A stretch of 49,454 nt of DNA from a virus. The notes beneath the pieces are model-generated. The model saw only the letters and a program-made list of their open reading frames with translations. It was not told the DNA's origin and made no database searches. This document shows, piece by piece, positions 1 through 7,903 of the stretch. The translations under genes and the position numbers were made by a program. Within the stretch, counting starts at the first letter, position 1. Every line of letters begins with the position of its first letter. The stretch lies in the IMG/VR virus record IMGVR_UViG_3300046007_008542, positions 1 to 49,454 of that record, one strand, 5' to 3'.

Positions 1-445
1 GGTTTGCATGATCACCTGCGTGAATACCTAAAGCAATGTCACAAGTCTCTTCTGTACGGTTTGCAATGGATAAAGCTACTGCTTGAGCAATAGAAGCAAA
101 CATTTTGTTTCTGTTAGGAACAACTGTTTCTTTCATATTGTCTTGCTCGTAATGACCTTCTGGTACATCTTTACCTCCTGTTACTAATGCTGAATCTAGT
201 AGATCAACTAATCCGTCTAGTTTGATTTGACGATAGTTTACTTTAATAGGTTCAAATGTTGAAACATTAATAGCACCGTTTAAATAATCTACCAACGATT
301 GAGCTCTCTCTAGCTCTACTCTGTGTTTTTGACCATAGTCAAAGCTTATGGCCGTAACAGATGAGTATTCTTTTAAACAACGTAGTAACAATGTGCTACT
401 ATCCATTCCACCTGAAAGTGAAACCACTACATGATTTTTAGACAT
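1..445 (-). CDS. queC: QueC, 7-cyano-7-deazaguanine (preQ0) synthase, N-terminal part
   Basis: QueC makes preQ0 from 7-carboxy-7-deazaguanine with ATP and ammonia. The first 148 codons are present; the C-terminal part, which normally carries a zinc-binding Cys cluster, lies beyond the window edge. Visible family motifs: the PP-loop SGGMDSST at residues 11-18, then DYGQKHRVEL, then VPNRNKMFASIA, then GIHAGDHA. The start is the ATG at 443-445, the only one that keeps the PP-loop close to the N-terminus as in the family. It is the last gene seen in the direction of transcription, downstream of a QueD-like and a DpdA-like gene, which points to preQ0 for DNA modification rather than tRNA queuosine. 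Identity is secure; the DNA-modification role is inferred from context. Confidence 0.93.
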   Translation of the reverse strand, partial: MSKNHVVVSLSGGMDSSTLLLRCLKEYSSVTAISFDYGQKHRVELERAQSLVDYLNGAINVSTFEPIKVNYRQIKLDGLVDLLDSALVTGGKDVPEGHYEQDNMKETVVPNRNKMFASIAQAVALSIANRTEETCDIALGIHAGDHAN

Positions 446-496
446 AATTTATAATTTAATTTGTGCCAGGTATTTGAAACGTATAGGCAAACGTTA

Positions 497-724
497 TTAT
501 TTTTTCTCTCCTTCGTATACTTTATTTCCAAAATATTCATCTAGAAATTCTCTACGATATAACATTACTTTTCCCGTGTATTTAGGATTAGAAATGTTGT
601 GAGTGCTAATAGTTTCGCGCAATTTATTTGCAGTGCTATACACTTCTTTTCCTGTTTCAGTACCAGCGGCATAACCTAGATATTCAAACAAAGACATCAT
701 GTAAGGTTTTAATTCTTTTTCCAT
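497..724 (-). CDS. hypothetical protein, 75 residues
   Basis: Not recognised. A soluble, charged 75-residue protein with no transmembrane segment or Cys pair. The central part (LRETISTHNISNPKYTGK) and the basic/acidic C-terminus suggest a small globular protein. Its start overlaps the end of the preceding 48-residue gene by 16 bases, so it is probably translationally coupled to it. It sits in a run of very small genes between dpdA-like and queC, a typical place for phage host-takeover genes, but no function can be assigned. Confidence 0.7.
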   Translation of the reverse strand: MEKELKPYMMSLFEYLGYAAGTETGKEVYSTANKLRETISTHNISNPKYTGKVMLYRREFLDEYFGNKVYEGEKK

Positions 725-855
725 AACTTTAATTTTAATTTTGATTTAATGTACGTAAAATATCCAATTCCTCCAACTATAAATGGAGAACAATTTAAAA
801 GACTAACATGACCTTCACCACATAATCCTAAACTATGTTTTATGATCTCAATCAT
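709..855 (-). CDS. small hydrophobic protein, 48 residues
   Basis: A 48-residue frame from ATG 853-855 to TAA 709-711, not assignable to a function. The sequence begins MIEIIKHSLGLCGEGHVSLL and continues with a hydrophobic stretch (SPFIVGGIGYFTYI), then a Lys-rich tail, consistent with one short membrane segment and a positive cytoplasmic tail. The GLCGEGH motif resembles small conserved phage proteins of unknown role. It begins 2 bases after the stop of the 47-residue gene and overlaps the next gene by 16 bases, which supports real, coupled translation. Confidence 0.6.
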   Translation of the reverse strand: MIEIIKHSLGLCGEGHVSLLNCSPFIVGGIGYFTYIKSKLKLKLWKKN

Positions 856-857
856 GA

Positions 858-1001
858 TTACCTGGCTCCTTGTTGTTTGTAATAATCTCCTTTAGAAAAT
901 TTAGTAGTTGATTTTTCTACTACGGACTTTTTAGATTGTCCTAAAGTCGGTAACCAAGCCATTAGTTGCTCGTACTTGTTTTTTGATGAAGTTTTGCTCA
1001 T
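858..1001 (-). CDS. small basic protein, 47 residues
   Basis: A 47-residue frame from ATG 999-1001 to TAA 858-860. It begins MSKTSSKNKYEQLMAWLPTL and is rich in Lys and Ser; pI should be high. It is the first gene after an ATATTTAT promoter-like box at 1026-1033 and is followed after 2 bases by the 48-residue gene, so it probably opens a small operon with the 48- and 75-residue genes. Function unknown; a nucleic-acid or host-protein binding role is possible for such a small basic phage protein but nothing proves it. Confidence 0.6.
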   Translation of the reverse strand: MSKTSSKNKYEQLMAWLPTLGQSKKSVVEKSTTKFSKGDYYKQQGAR

Positions 1002-1025
1002 AACTGTTTATATTTGTTTTACTTT

Positions 1026-1033
1026 ATAAATAT
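1026..1033 (-). promoter_or_regulatory. ATATTTAT box, small-gene operon
   Basis: Minus-strand ATATTTAT in the context TTCGTATATTTATAAAG, 24 bases before the start of the 47-residue gene. Confidence 0.45.
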
Positions 1034-1057
1034 ACGAACTTTATTTTATAAATCCAA

Positions 1058-1846
1058 CTATTTATTGCATAAATTTCTAAAACGTTGAACATTATATTTA
1101 ATATCTTCTAATTTATCTTCTAAATCAGATTCCATAAATTCTTCAATTTTATTTGTTGGTTTTTCTAATAAACCAATTTCGTTATATCTAATACCTAAAG
1201 CACCACATATAATAGGATTTGAAGTATCTACTGAATTAATTATACCAGGTGTCCAATTATCCCTATAGTGAGTAAATTCTTGAGGTACCGAACATCCTAA
1301 TAAATGGATATAATGGTGTGGTTTAATTAAATTTTCATGCTTCATATTCTCTAGAAGTAATACTCTACCAACAGCTTGATTAGCTATTAAATTTTCGGTA
1401 GGACATAATTCATGATATACTACTGATGAATGATTAAATGCAAAGTGAGTATAACCCAGGTCAACACAGTGGTGGTATAGTTGATGAATTTCACTTATTG
1501 TAGTACCTTGCATTACTACCATTAAATTGGTGCGTTCAGGTAGCTCGTATTGCCTCCAATGTTTAGCATTTTTAGCTGTTATTGTTTTATTATTCCACTC
1601 ATCAGGAACAATAAAGATATCAGGTTCAATTAACTTGATTTTTTCTCTTAAATCTTCAATGGTGTGTGTTACACCCTCAAACAAACCGTTATCCATTATA
1701 ATGAAACGGTCTCTTTCTCTAGAATCTAAGAAAAATTGTCTATAATCGGCATGTTTATCTAATAAATGAGGTAAACAATACTCATAATCATTCCATCCAA
1801 AACTATAAGGGAATAACGATAACGGTAGTTCGTGTGATATTTTCAT
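1058..1846 (-). CDS. dpdA: DpdA-like transglycosylase (TGT-fold) for 7-deazaguanine insertion into DNA
   Basis: A 262-residue protein resembling the short phage DpdA enzymes, relatives of tRNA-guanine transglycosylase (TGT) that exchange guanine in DNA for a 7-deazaguanine base. Counterparts of all the main TGT motifs can be placed in the right order: MDNGLFEG at 51-58 (TGT DSGGFQ), VPDEW at 80-84 (the substrate-binding Asp region), VVMQGT at 110-115 (TGT VQGG), HLLGCSVP at 181-188 (TGT LMGVG) and SVDTSNPI at 205-212, where D207 would be the nucleophilic Asp. It lacks the TGT zinc site, as expected for short DpdA forms. It overlaps the thioredoxin stop codon by one base and shares the region with queC and a queD-like gene. 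Family assignment is by motif reading; DNA as substrate is inferred. Confidence 0.75.
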   Translation of the reverse strand: MKISHELPLSLFPYSFGWNDYEYCLPHLLDKHADYRQFFLDSRERDRFIIMDNGLFEGVTHTIEDLREKIKLIEPDIFIVPDEWNNKTITAKNAKHWRQYELPERTNLMVVMQGTTISEIHQLYHHCVDLGYTHFAFNHSSVVYHELCPTENLIANQAVGRVLLLENMKHENLIKPHHYIHLLGCSVPQEFTHYRDNWTPGIINSVDTSNPIICGALGIRYNEIGLLEKPTNKIEEFMESDLEDKLEDIKYNVQRFRNLCNK

Positions 1847-2097
1847 TATCCAATAAATGTTTTTAAGGCTTCTGCGCTCATATTTCCACTTTGTTTTCTA
1901 ATAGTTCCGTTTGGCTCAATTACTACAGTAGTAGGAACATTTCTAATCCCATTCTCCATAATTGATTGGTGCCCTGAATCAACATCAACTGTTTCAAATT
2001 GTACTCCTGGTGTTTCTGCTGCTACTTTATTAAATGTAGGAGCAAATACTTTACACGGTCCACACCATGCTGCCGTGTATCTAATTACTTTTTTCAT
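1846..2097 (-). CDS. thioredoxin
   Basis: An 83-residue minimal thioredoxin. The redox-active WCGPC motif is at residues 11-15, followed by the cis-Pro segment VPTTVV near residue 54 and the GNMS turn. Phage thioredoxins of this size reduce the active-site disulfide of ribonucleotide reductase; the nearby nrdA gene ends in a CxxC tail that would be its substrate. It lies 1 base after the QueD-like gene and overlaps the DpdA-like gene start, so it is part of one operon. A glutaredoxin is less likely because of the WCGPC signature. Confidence 0.9.
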   Translation of the reverse strand: MKKVIRYTAAWCGPCKVFAPTFNKVAAETPGVQFETVDVDSGHQSIMENGIRNVPTTVVIEPNGTIRKQSGNMSAEALKTFIG

Positions 2098-2098
2098 A

Positions 2099-2560
2099 TT
2101 ATTCTGTGTATATTGCTGAGTTTTTACTGTGTTCTTTAAATTCTACGCTTACTACTCGTACTCTGTTATCTGTTTCAATTCTAATAAACTCAGAAGTTTT
2201 ATCATAGATAAATTTAGCAAATTGTTCTGCTCCTGTAGCTGGTACTACTCTAACTTGTGCTATACCTGTACCATGCATTTCTAATGCTTTTAATAAAAAT
2301 GGGTCATCTTCGGCAATAATATAAGTGTGATCGAACATATGGTCCATCCATGCTTTAGGAGGCATACCATCAATAGTGTTTTTGGCTCTTTTCATTCCTC
2401 CAAAGTCCCACACCCAGTTTCTTTCATCAAGTTCTCCTTCAAATACAATTTTAAAAGAAATACCATAACCATGAAGAAAACTACAGTGAGTGCCTTCTGC
2501 TCTCCATTGACGAAATACTGTTGAGTAACCATCAAAGACTTTTGTTGATTGAAATTTCAT
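2099..2560 (-). CDS. queD: QueD-like 6-carboxytetrahydropterin synthase family protein
   Basis: A 153-residue member of the QueD/PTPS family, which makes 6-carboxy-5,6,7,8-tetrahydropterin from dihydroneopterin triphosphate, the first committed step to preQ0. Visible family parts: Cys26 followed by FLHGY at 28-32 (family CxxxHGH), a WDFGGMK segment at 51-57 (family DF/DFG dimer strand) and FDHTY at 76-80 (the catalytic DH pair). Odd: the second His of HGH is Tyr32 and the first zinc His (usually FxAAH) is not evident, so the zinc site differs from E. coli QueD. It may still be an active divergent subfamily. It is encoded just after ribonucleotide reductase and before thioredoxin and the DpdA-like gene. 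Confidence 0.75.
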   Translation of the reverse strand: MKFQSTKVFDGYSTVFRQWRAEGTHCSFLHGYGISFKIVFEGELDERNWVWDFGGMKRAKNTIDGMPPKAWMDHMFDHTYIIAEDDPFLLKALEMHGTGIAQVRVVPATGAEQFAKFIYDKTSEFIRIETDNRVRVVSVEFKEHSKNSAIYTE

Positions 2561-2564
2561 AACT

Positions 2565-2720
2565 TTATTCTATTTTTGTTAATTGAGATACTAATTCTTC
2601 AAATAATTCAATTAAGCGAGATTCATATTGAGAAGCTACTTCAGGGTTCGCTTCTACTTTAGCTTGAATTTCATTTAATTCGCTTTCAACCGTTTTAAGA
2701 TATTCATCTATTTCTTCCAT
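2565..2720 (-). CDS. small acidic coiled-coil protein, 51 residues
   Basis: A 51-residue frame from ATG 2718-2720 to TAA 2565-2567. It begins MEEIDEYLKTVESELNEIQ and is almost entirely charged heptad-like sequence (Leu/Ile at spaced positions, many Glu), so it should be a single helix or coiled coil. It fills the gap between nrdA (12 bases upstream) and the QueD-like gene (4 bases downstream) and is clearly co-transcribed. Function unknown. Confidence 0.6.
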   Translation of the reverse strand: MEEIDEYLKTVESELNEIQAKVEANPEVASQYESRLIELFEELVSQLTKIE

Positions 2721-2732
2721 AATAACTTATTT

Positions 2733-4445
2733 TTATCCGTCGCAAGATACACAATCTGCTTGGCGTGATCCTAAATCACCTTTAATTACTGAATCTGTTC
2801 TTAAATAATATAATGTTTTTATTCCCAATTTCCAAGCTTCTATGTGAACTTGATTAATCCATTTAGGAGAATCTTGAGGATCAAACGATAAATTTAAAGA
2901 TTGCGTTTGATCTATATATCTTTGTCTAATTGCGGCTTGTCTAACTAATTCTAGCTGATTAATCTCGGGGAATGTTAAAAATAATTCTTTTTCATCTGGA
3001 GTTAATACAGTATCTGGTAGATTTAATACAGAGCCGTTATCTCTTAGCATTTGATCCCACCATTTATCTTTGTTTTCGCCTTTAGTATCTAACATAACTT
3101 CTAATACTTTATTTTTACGAATAAATGTACCTTTAGCACCGTTAAATGTGTAAATATTTGCGGGTAACGGCTCAATTCCTGCAGAGATGCCGCCTGTTAT
3201 GACACTATTAGAGACTGTCGGAGCTATCGCAAGTAAATGCGTATTACGCATACCAGTTCCACGACACCATACTGGCTCTCCGTATTCTACTGCTAATTGT
3301 CTTGATGCAGCTTCAGCTTCAACTTTAATTTTACTAAATACATTATGAGTATATGCTGTGGACGCTATTGAGTTGAAAGGTACTTGTTTTTGTTGTAGAA
3401 ACGTATGCCACCCCATTACTCCTAAACCTAATGCTCTACCTTTTTTAGCATGGTTATTAGTTCTAACCATACTTTCTTTACCACTTGTTTTTTCAATAAA
3501 CTCTTGCATCACGCCATCTAAAAAGTAAATAGATAGTTGAACAGTATCTGTGTCTTTCCACTCATCGTATTTTGCTAAATTTAATGAAGATAAACAACAT
3601 ATAAATGAATGTTCTTCATCAGTATGTAAAGTAATCTCAGTGCATATGTTTGTCATAGATACATCAAGATTATTCATTAAATATGAAATTGGGTTTTGTT
3701 TATTTACATTGTCTTTAAACATGATGTAAGGTTCACCCGTTTCCATTCTTGCTTTTAGAATTTTAGTCCAACGCTCCATAGCTACTTGGTCTCTTGCTTC
3801 TAATTTTCTCATAAAAATATCATCTATAACAACACACTGATGTAAATTTAAACACTGTCTGTTAGGATCACCTTTAGCACGACGAATTTCTAAAAATTCA
3901 TCAATATCAAAGTGATTAATATCTAAATTAACAGAAGCAGCACCTCTACGTACAGATCCTTGATTTGTAGCGATAATAGTTGAATCGTAAATTTTAGCCC
4001 ACGGCACTACACCTTCCGATTTACCATTCCCTTTAATTTCAGTTCCTCTACCTCTAATTCTAGATAAACTAATACCAACTCCACCTCCTACTGAGGTTAG
4101 CTTCATTAATTCGGCATTAGTTAAACCAATACCTCTAATTGAATCTGGAGTGTCGATTCCAAAGCATGAGATTGGTAATCCTCTACTAGTACCCATATTT
4201 GATAATACAGGAGAAGCAAGTCCTAACCATCCATTCCAAAGGATTTTAAAGAATTTATTTTCTAAATCAGGTCTATTTAATCTAGTTGAAGCCGCTACAG
4301 CTACTCTTCGATAAGCCTTCTTAGGTGTTTCTCCAGGTAGCAAGTACCCTTTTGAAATTGTAGCTAATGAGATTTCGTCGAAATACTCAGGGTAGTCTTT
4401 ACCCCTCTCCCACTGTGTGTAGTCGATAGTTAAATTATTGTCCAT
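2733..4445 (-). CDS. nrdA: ribonucleoside-diphosphate reductase alpha subunit (class I)
   Basis: The 570-residue catalytic subunit that reduces ribonucleotides to deoxyribonucleotides. Key residues can be read: SCFG with Cys94 (N-terminal redox Cys), TNICTEI with Asn266, Cys268 (thiyl radical) and Glu270, the partner Cys at 284 (ICCLSSLNL), TVSNS near 410, a YYLRT segment with the tandem radical-transfer tyrosines near the C-terminus, and a C-terminal CVSC pair (Cys565, Cys568) that swings in for thioredoxin reduction. It is about 190 residues shorter than E. coli NrdA and has no N-terminal ATP-cone, so dATP feedback inhibition through that domain is absent. nrdB ends 6 bases upstream of its start. 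Confidence 0.95.
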   Translation of the reverse strand: MDNNLTIDYTQWERGKDYPEYFDEISLATISKGYLLPGETPKKAYRRVAVAASTRLNRPDLENKFFKILWNGWLGLASPVLSNMGTSRGLPISCFGIDTPDSIRGIGLTNAELMKLTSVGGGVGISLSRIRGRGTEIKGNGKSEGVVPWAKIYDSTIIATNQGSVRRGAASVNLDINHFDIDEFLEIRRAKGDPNRQCLNLHQCVVIDDIFMRKLEARDQVAMERWTKILKARMETGEPYIMFKDNVNKQNPISYLMNNLDVSMTNICTEITLHTDEEHSFICCLSSLNLAKYDEWKDTDTVQLSIYFLDGVMQEFIEKTSGKESMVRTNNHAKKGRALGLGVMGWHTFLQQKQVPFNSIASTAYTHNVFSKIKVEAEAASRQLAVEYGEPVWCRGTGMRNTHLLAIAPTVSNSVITGGISAGIEPLPANIYTFNGAKGTFIRKNKVLEVMLDTKGENKDKWWDQMLRDNGSVLNLPDTVLTPDEKELFLTFPEINQLELVRQAAIRQRYIDQTQSLNLSFDPQDSPKWINQVHIEAWKLGIKTLYYLRTDSVIKGDLGSRQADCVSCDG

Positions 4446-4451
4446 ATAAAA

Positions 4452-5432
4452 TTAAAATAAATCGTTTGCGTCCCAGTTTTGGACTCCTTTTGAATAATTA
4501 GTTACTCGGTTAGCGAAGAAATCTGTATGTTGTTTTCCTGCTGATAAGCTGTCAAACCATTTCATTCTCTTAATTGAAGCATCATCAATTCCATTGACAA
4601 CGGGTTCATAACCTAAATCTTGCATTTTTGTATTAACTCTATATTTAATAAAGCTAACTAAATCGTATTTTGAGCAACCATCTAAATCACCCATTTCATA
4701 AACTTTATCAATAAAGTCTAATTCAAGTTTTAATGATAATAAAGCAGCTTGTTTAATAGCTTCTTTTAATTCGGGAGTATTTAATTCAGGTTTTTCAATT
4801 AATAATTGTCTAAATAACCAACATCCTGCTTCCGAATGCAAAGATTCGTCTCGAATTGACCATTCAACAATTTGTCCTACACCTTTTAATAAATTTCTTA
4901 GTTTAAATGAAAGAAGAATAGCAAATGATGAAAATAAATTAACACCTTCAGTAAATGCTGAGAATATGGCTAGCGATTTGGCTCGTTCGCTCCAATCTGG
5001 TTCATCTTCGATTTTATCTCTTACATTCATTAATGCTTGAATTTTAGCCATTGTTGATTCATCTTCTAAAAATTCAGAAAAATTATCTAATCCTAATTCT
5101 TCGTTCAATAATGAATAAGCTTCAGCGTGAACTGTTTCCATATTTGCAAAACACACAGCCATTGCTATAACTTCAGGTTTTCTAAACCATTTAGTAACTA
5201 ATGTAGACCAATAATCGTTTACTACTGTTTCTGTTTGGGCAAATCCTTTTAGTATAGAACCTATAACATTTTTTTCGGATTCACTTAAATTTTGTTTCCA
5301 ATCATTTACATCAGACATCATAGGGACTTCCGTATGTAACCAATGAGCTTGTTGTTGTTTCATCCAAAAATCAAATGCTTCTGGGTATTCAAAGGGCTTA
5401 TAAACTACTCGCTCTTGGGTAATATTTCTCAT
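4452..5432 (-). CDS. nrdB: ribonucleoside-diphosphate reductase beta subunit (class I)
   Basis: The 326-residue radical-generating subunit, partner of the adjacent nrdA. Metal-site residues can be read: Glu68 (QTET), Glu99 and His102 (METVHAEAY), Glu162 (FTEG), Glu196 and His199 (RDESLH). Tyr106, four residues after His102, matches the radical tyrosine of E. coli NrdB (Tyr122). The first ligand position appears to be Glu68 where class Ia and Ib enzymes have Asp. The C-terminus (NWDANDLF) fits the alpha-binding tail. A promoter-like box lies at 5462-5469, overlapping the end of the helicase gene. Confidence 0.95.
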   Translation of the reverse strand: MRNITQERVVYKPFEYPEAFDFWMKQQQAHWLHTEVPMMSDVNDWKQNLSESEKNVIGSILKGFAQTETVVNDYWSTLVTKWFRKPEVIAMAVCFANMETVHAEAYSLLNEELGLDNFSEFLEDESTMAKIQALMNVRDKIEDEPDWSERAKSLAIFSAFTEGVNLFSSFAILLSFKLRNLLKGVGQIVEWSIRDESLHSEAGCWLFRQLLIEKPELNTPELKEAIKQAALLSLKLELDFIDKVYEMGDLDGCSKYDLVSFIKYRVNTKMQDLGYEPVVNGIDDASIKRMKWFDSLSAGKQHTDFFANRVTNYSKGVQNWDANDLF

Positions 5433-5461
5433 ATACGTTTTTAAATTTTAAATCGGGATTA

Positions 5462-5469
5462 TAAATACA
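5462..5469 (-). promoter_or_regulatory. TGTATTTA box before nrdB
   Basis: Variant box TGTATTTA, 29 bases before nrdB, immediately after the helicase stop. Early-type variant (TAyATTTA-like). Confidence 0.35.
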
Positions 5470-6843
5470 TTAAAATGGGGCTTGATCTGTATTAAGGATG
5501 AAGTTTCTTAAAAAATCTTTTTCATCTTTATCTACTGCGTTGTAATCGCCGACTTTACTATTAAAAGCAGGGGTTTCTATTTCAAGAAAATCTTCAAATA
5601 TTTCAATTTTACCCATTGATGTATCTATAGTTGACGCAAATGTCATACCATCACCACCTAATCTATTTTTCATAACATGCCAACGTCCAATACCTTCTAA
5701 TTTATCTTTTCTATTTCTAGCTAAAGATAATACAATATCACCAATCATTAATTTAGAATATGACCCTGCTATGTTATCTCCTTCAATAATATCACTTTTA
5801 GCACCTGTTCTATTTGCTTGTGATGGTGTTACAATAGGTAAACCTAATTCAGTAGCTAATCCTCGAATACTGGTGTATATATCTTCAGTACCCTCTAATC
5901 TGTCTCGTGATGAATTTTTAAGTAAGTCAATATAATCAATGTAAATTACATCAGGAACAAATTCATATTGAGTTCTAAGTTGTTCAATGTGTTGTTCAAT
6001 ATTATCTAATGTAGTTTTACCTGCTGGGAATTCTTTGATTTTGATTTTACCAGGTATTTCATTAGCCATTTTCTCTACTTCTTCACGATGCATTGTAATT
6101 TGGTCTACAGGAATACTTAATAAATTAGCATCCATACGTCTTGCTACATAAGTTTCACTTAATTCTAAAGTATAATACAATACATTAAATCCTAATTTAG
6201 CAGCATGTGTAGCCATATCAATAATAGCCCATGATTTACCACCACCCGGATTACCGAATATAATAACTAATTCACCTTTACCATAACCACCTTGTGTAAT
6301 ATTGTTCATAACAGCCCAAGGAAATGGAATTGGTGATCTATTATCATCACGATATCTAGTTTCAATATCTTTTTCATATTCGTGACCAATAGATCTTATT
6401 TCACCTACTTTAAGTGCATTAAGAATTAATTGTCTAATAGAATCGAAGTCATTAATACTCAACAAATCAGTAGAAGCAATAATAGCTTTTTTCATTTGTT
6501 GATTTCGACAGAAACCTAAAAATTCGTCTTTAACATATTGGACATCTGTTTGTTCTGATTCTCTGTAAGCTTGGACTAATTGTTCTTTAATAGCGATTTT
6601 TAGTACATCGTTTTCTATTTTTTGAACTTCAACCTTAAGAGCTTCCATTGAGGGAACAGTATGATACTTACTAAAGTATTTTAAGATTTCTTTTATAACC
6701 CATTGATGAGATGTATTTTCAAAATAATCATCACTTAATGATTCGGAAATTGTAATAAGGAAATCTCGATCTGTTAATAAAGCACCAATTACTTTTGTTT
6801 GGAAAGTAGGTCCGTACTGAGATAATTTACTCAATGTTGTCAT
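5470..6843 (-). CDS. 41: replicative DNA helicase, DnaB family (T4 gp41-like)
   Basis: The 457-residue hexameric 5'-3' helicase of the replisome. The N-terminal helical domain (about 1-150) is followed by the RecA-like core: Walker A GNPGGGKS at 197-204, catalytic Glu228 in LELSE, Walker B in YIDYIDLL at 301-308, and the SQANR motif at 341-345. Length agrees with T4 gp41 (475). No separate primase gene lies in this window. A TATATTTA box at 6867-6874 precedes its start by 23 bases. Confidence 0.93.
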   Translation of the reverse strand: MTTLSKLSQYGPTFQTKVIGALLTDRDFLITISESLSDDYFENTSHQWVIKEILKYFSKYHTVPSMEALKVEVQKIENDVLKIAIKEQLVQAYRESEQTDVQYVKDEFLGFCRNQQMKKAIIASTDLLSINDFDSIRQLILNALKVGEIRSIGHEYEKDIETRYRDDNRSPIPFPWAVMNNITQGGYGKGELVIIFGNPGGGKSWAIIDMATHAAKLGFNVLYYTLELSETYVARRMDANLLSIPVDQITMHREEVEKMANEIPGKIKIKEFPAGKTTLDNIEQHIEQLRTQYEFVPDVIYIDYIDLLKNSSRDRLEGTEDIYTSIRGLATELGLPIVTPSQANRTGAKSDIIEGDNIAGSYSKLMIGDIVLSLARNRKDKLEGIGRWHVMKNRLGGDGMTFASTIDTSMGKIEIFEDFLEIETPAFNSKVGDYNAVDKDEKDFLRNFILNTDQAPF

Positions 6844-6866
6844 AACTTTTATTTATTTTATTTTGT

Positions 6867-6874
6867 TAAATATA
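6867..6874 (-). promoter_or_regulatory. TATATTTA box before helicase
   Basis: Variant box TATATTTA, 23 bases before the helicase start, fits TAnnTTTR. Confidence 0.4.
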
Positions 6875-7903
6875 CTACCTTAGGATGAGGGATCCAAAGG
6901 TTTCGGCAAGCCAAGTATGCGTATTTCCAATAGAATTTCGCAAACCATCTGCTTCGTAAAGCATTACAAATCCTCCAACATTTAATGGAGTGATTTCTTC
7001 ATTTAATGAATTAATTATATCTTCTTTGCTTTCATCTGATATATTAGGTGTGCGAATATTCATTAATTGGTAGTTAATACTCAACTGTTGTTTAGATTCT
7101 AATACAGCACCATGCATATTTTTAGCTCCTTGATTATCTTCACTTATCTCATAGATATCGTTTAAATCTAATTCGCTTTCTCCAGACAAATCAAACATTT
7201 TAAGGATTTTTTTAGGTCCTAATCCTCGTATTCCTGGTAGATTATCTGAATTGTCACCTAATAATGCCTTGTATAATAGAAAGTTATTTGGGTGTACATT
7301 AAATTCGGCTACAACGTCATCAACTTTGTATGTTTTGCGTTTAGTTGGTGAATACACATGTACTTTTTCACTAATTAATTGATAAAAATCTTGATCAGCC
7401 GACATAATGGTAACTTCATTGCATGTTTCATCATTTTCATAATGTTTTGCTATAAGTCCAATACTATCATCTGCTTCAATCTTATCAATTGATATTAAAC
7501 TAACAGGAAGTTGTTTTAAATAATGAATTAAACGGGACATTTGCCCAGACATTGCATCACTTTCTTCTTCTTTGTCATCAAATACATCCCAATTCATAAT
7601 GCGGGTAATATTTCTATTTCCTTTATAATCAGGGTATAAATTCTTTTTATTTTGCGTACTACCAGTACCATCAAACACAAGTATTACACGAGTAGGACGG
7701 AATGTTTTAATAGCGTAACCAACACTTCGTAGATAACCAACCAGACCACCTATATGGTGGCCTGCTGGGTTAATTGCATTTATTGTTGAGAAGTTTCTCA
7801 TAAAAGTATTCATGGAATCTACAACAAGTATTCTGCTGTTTCTAGTTGGTTTGTCTTCTCCTAATGTACTTATGAGTTGACTTAGAAATTTTTTATCAAA
7901 CAT
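6875..7903 (-). CDS. rnh: 5'-3' exonuclease, FEN/T4 RNase H family
   Basis: A 342-residue flap/RNA-primer nuclease. Metal ligands of the PIN/FEN fold are seen as Asp29 (LVVDSMN), Asp78 (FDGTG), EADD at 143-146, SADQD with Asp170 and Asp172, and LLGDNSDN with Asp217 and Asp220, followed by the helix-hairpin-helix DNA-binding GIRGLGPKKI near 224-233. Its role is to remove RNA primers and 5' flaps during lagging-strand synthesis, a job that the adjacent polymerase, which has no 5' nuclease domain, cannot do. It overlaps the uvsX stop codon by one base. Confidence 0.92.
   Translation of the reverse strand: MFDKKFLSQLISTLGEDKPTRNSRILVVDSMNTFMRNFSTINAINPAGHHIGGLVGYLRSVGYAIKTFRPTRVILVFDGTGSTQNKKNLYPDYKGNRNITRIMNWDVFDDKEEESDAMSGQMSRLIHYLKQLPVSLISIDKIEADDSIGLIAKHYENDETCNEVTIMSADQDFYQLISEKVHVYSPTKRKTYKVDDVVAEFNVHPNNFLLYKALLGDNSDNLPGIRGLGPKKILKMFDLSGESELDLNDIYEISEDNQGAKNMHGAVLESKQQLSINYQLMNIRTPNISDESKEDIINSLNEEITPLNVGGFVMLYEADGLRNSIGNTHTWLAETFGSLILR

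Noticed and set aside
1527-1745. Plus-strand frame of 72 residues inside dpdA
   Set aside because: Lies fully within the DpdA-like gene, has no neighbours on that strand and no motif.
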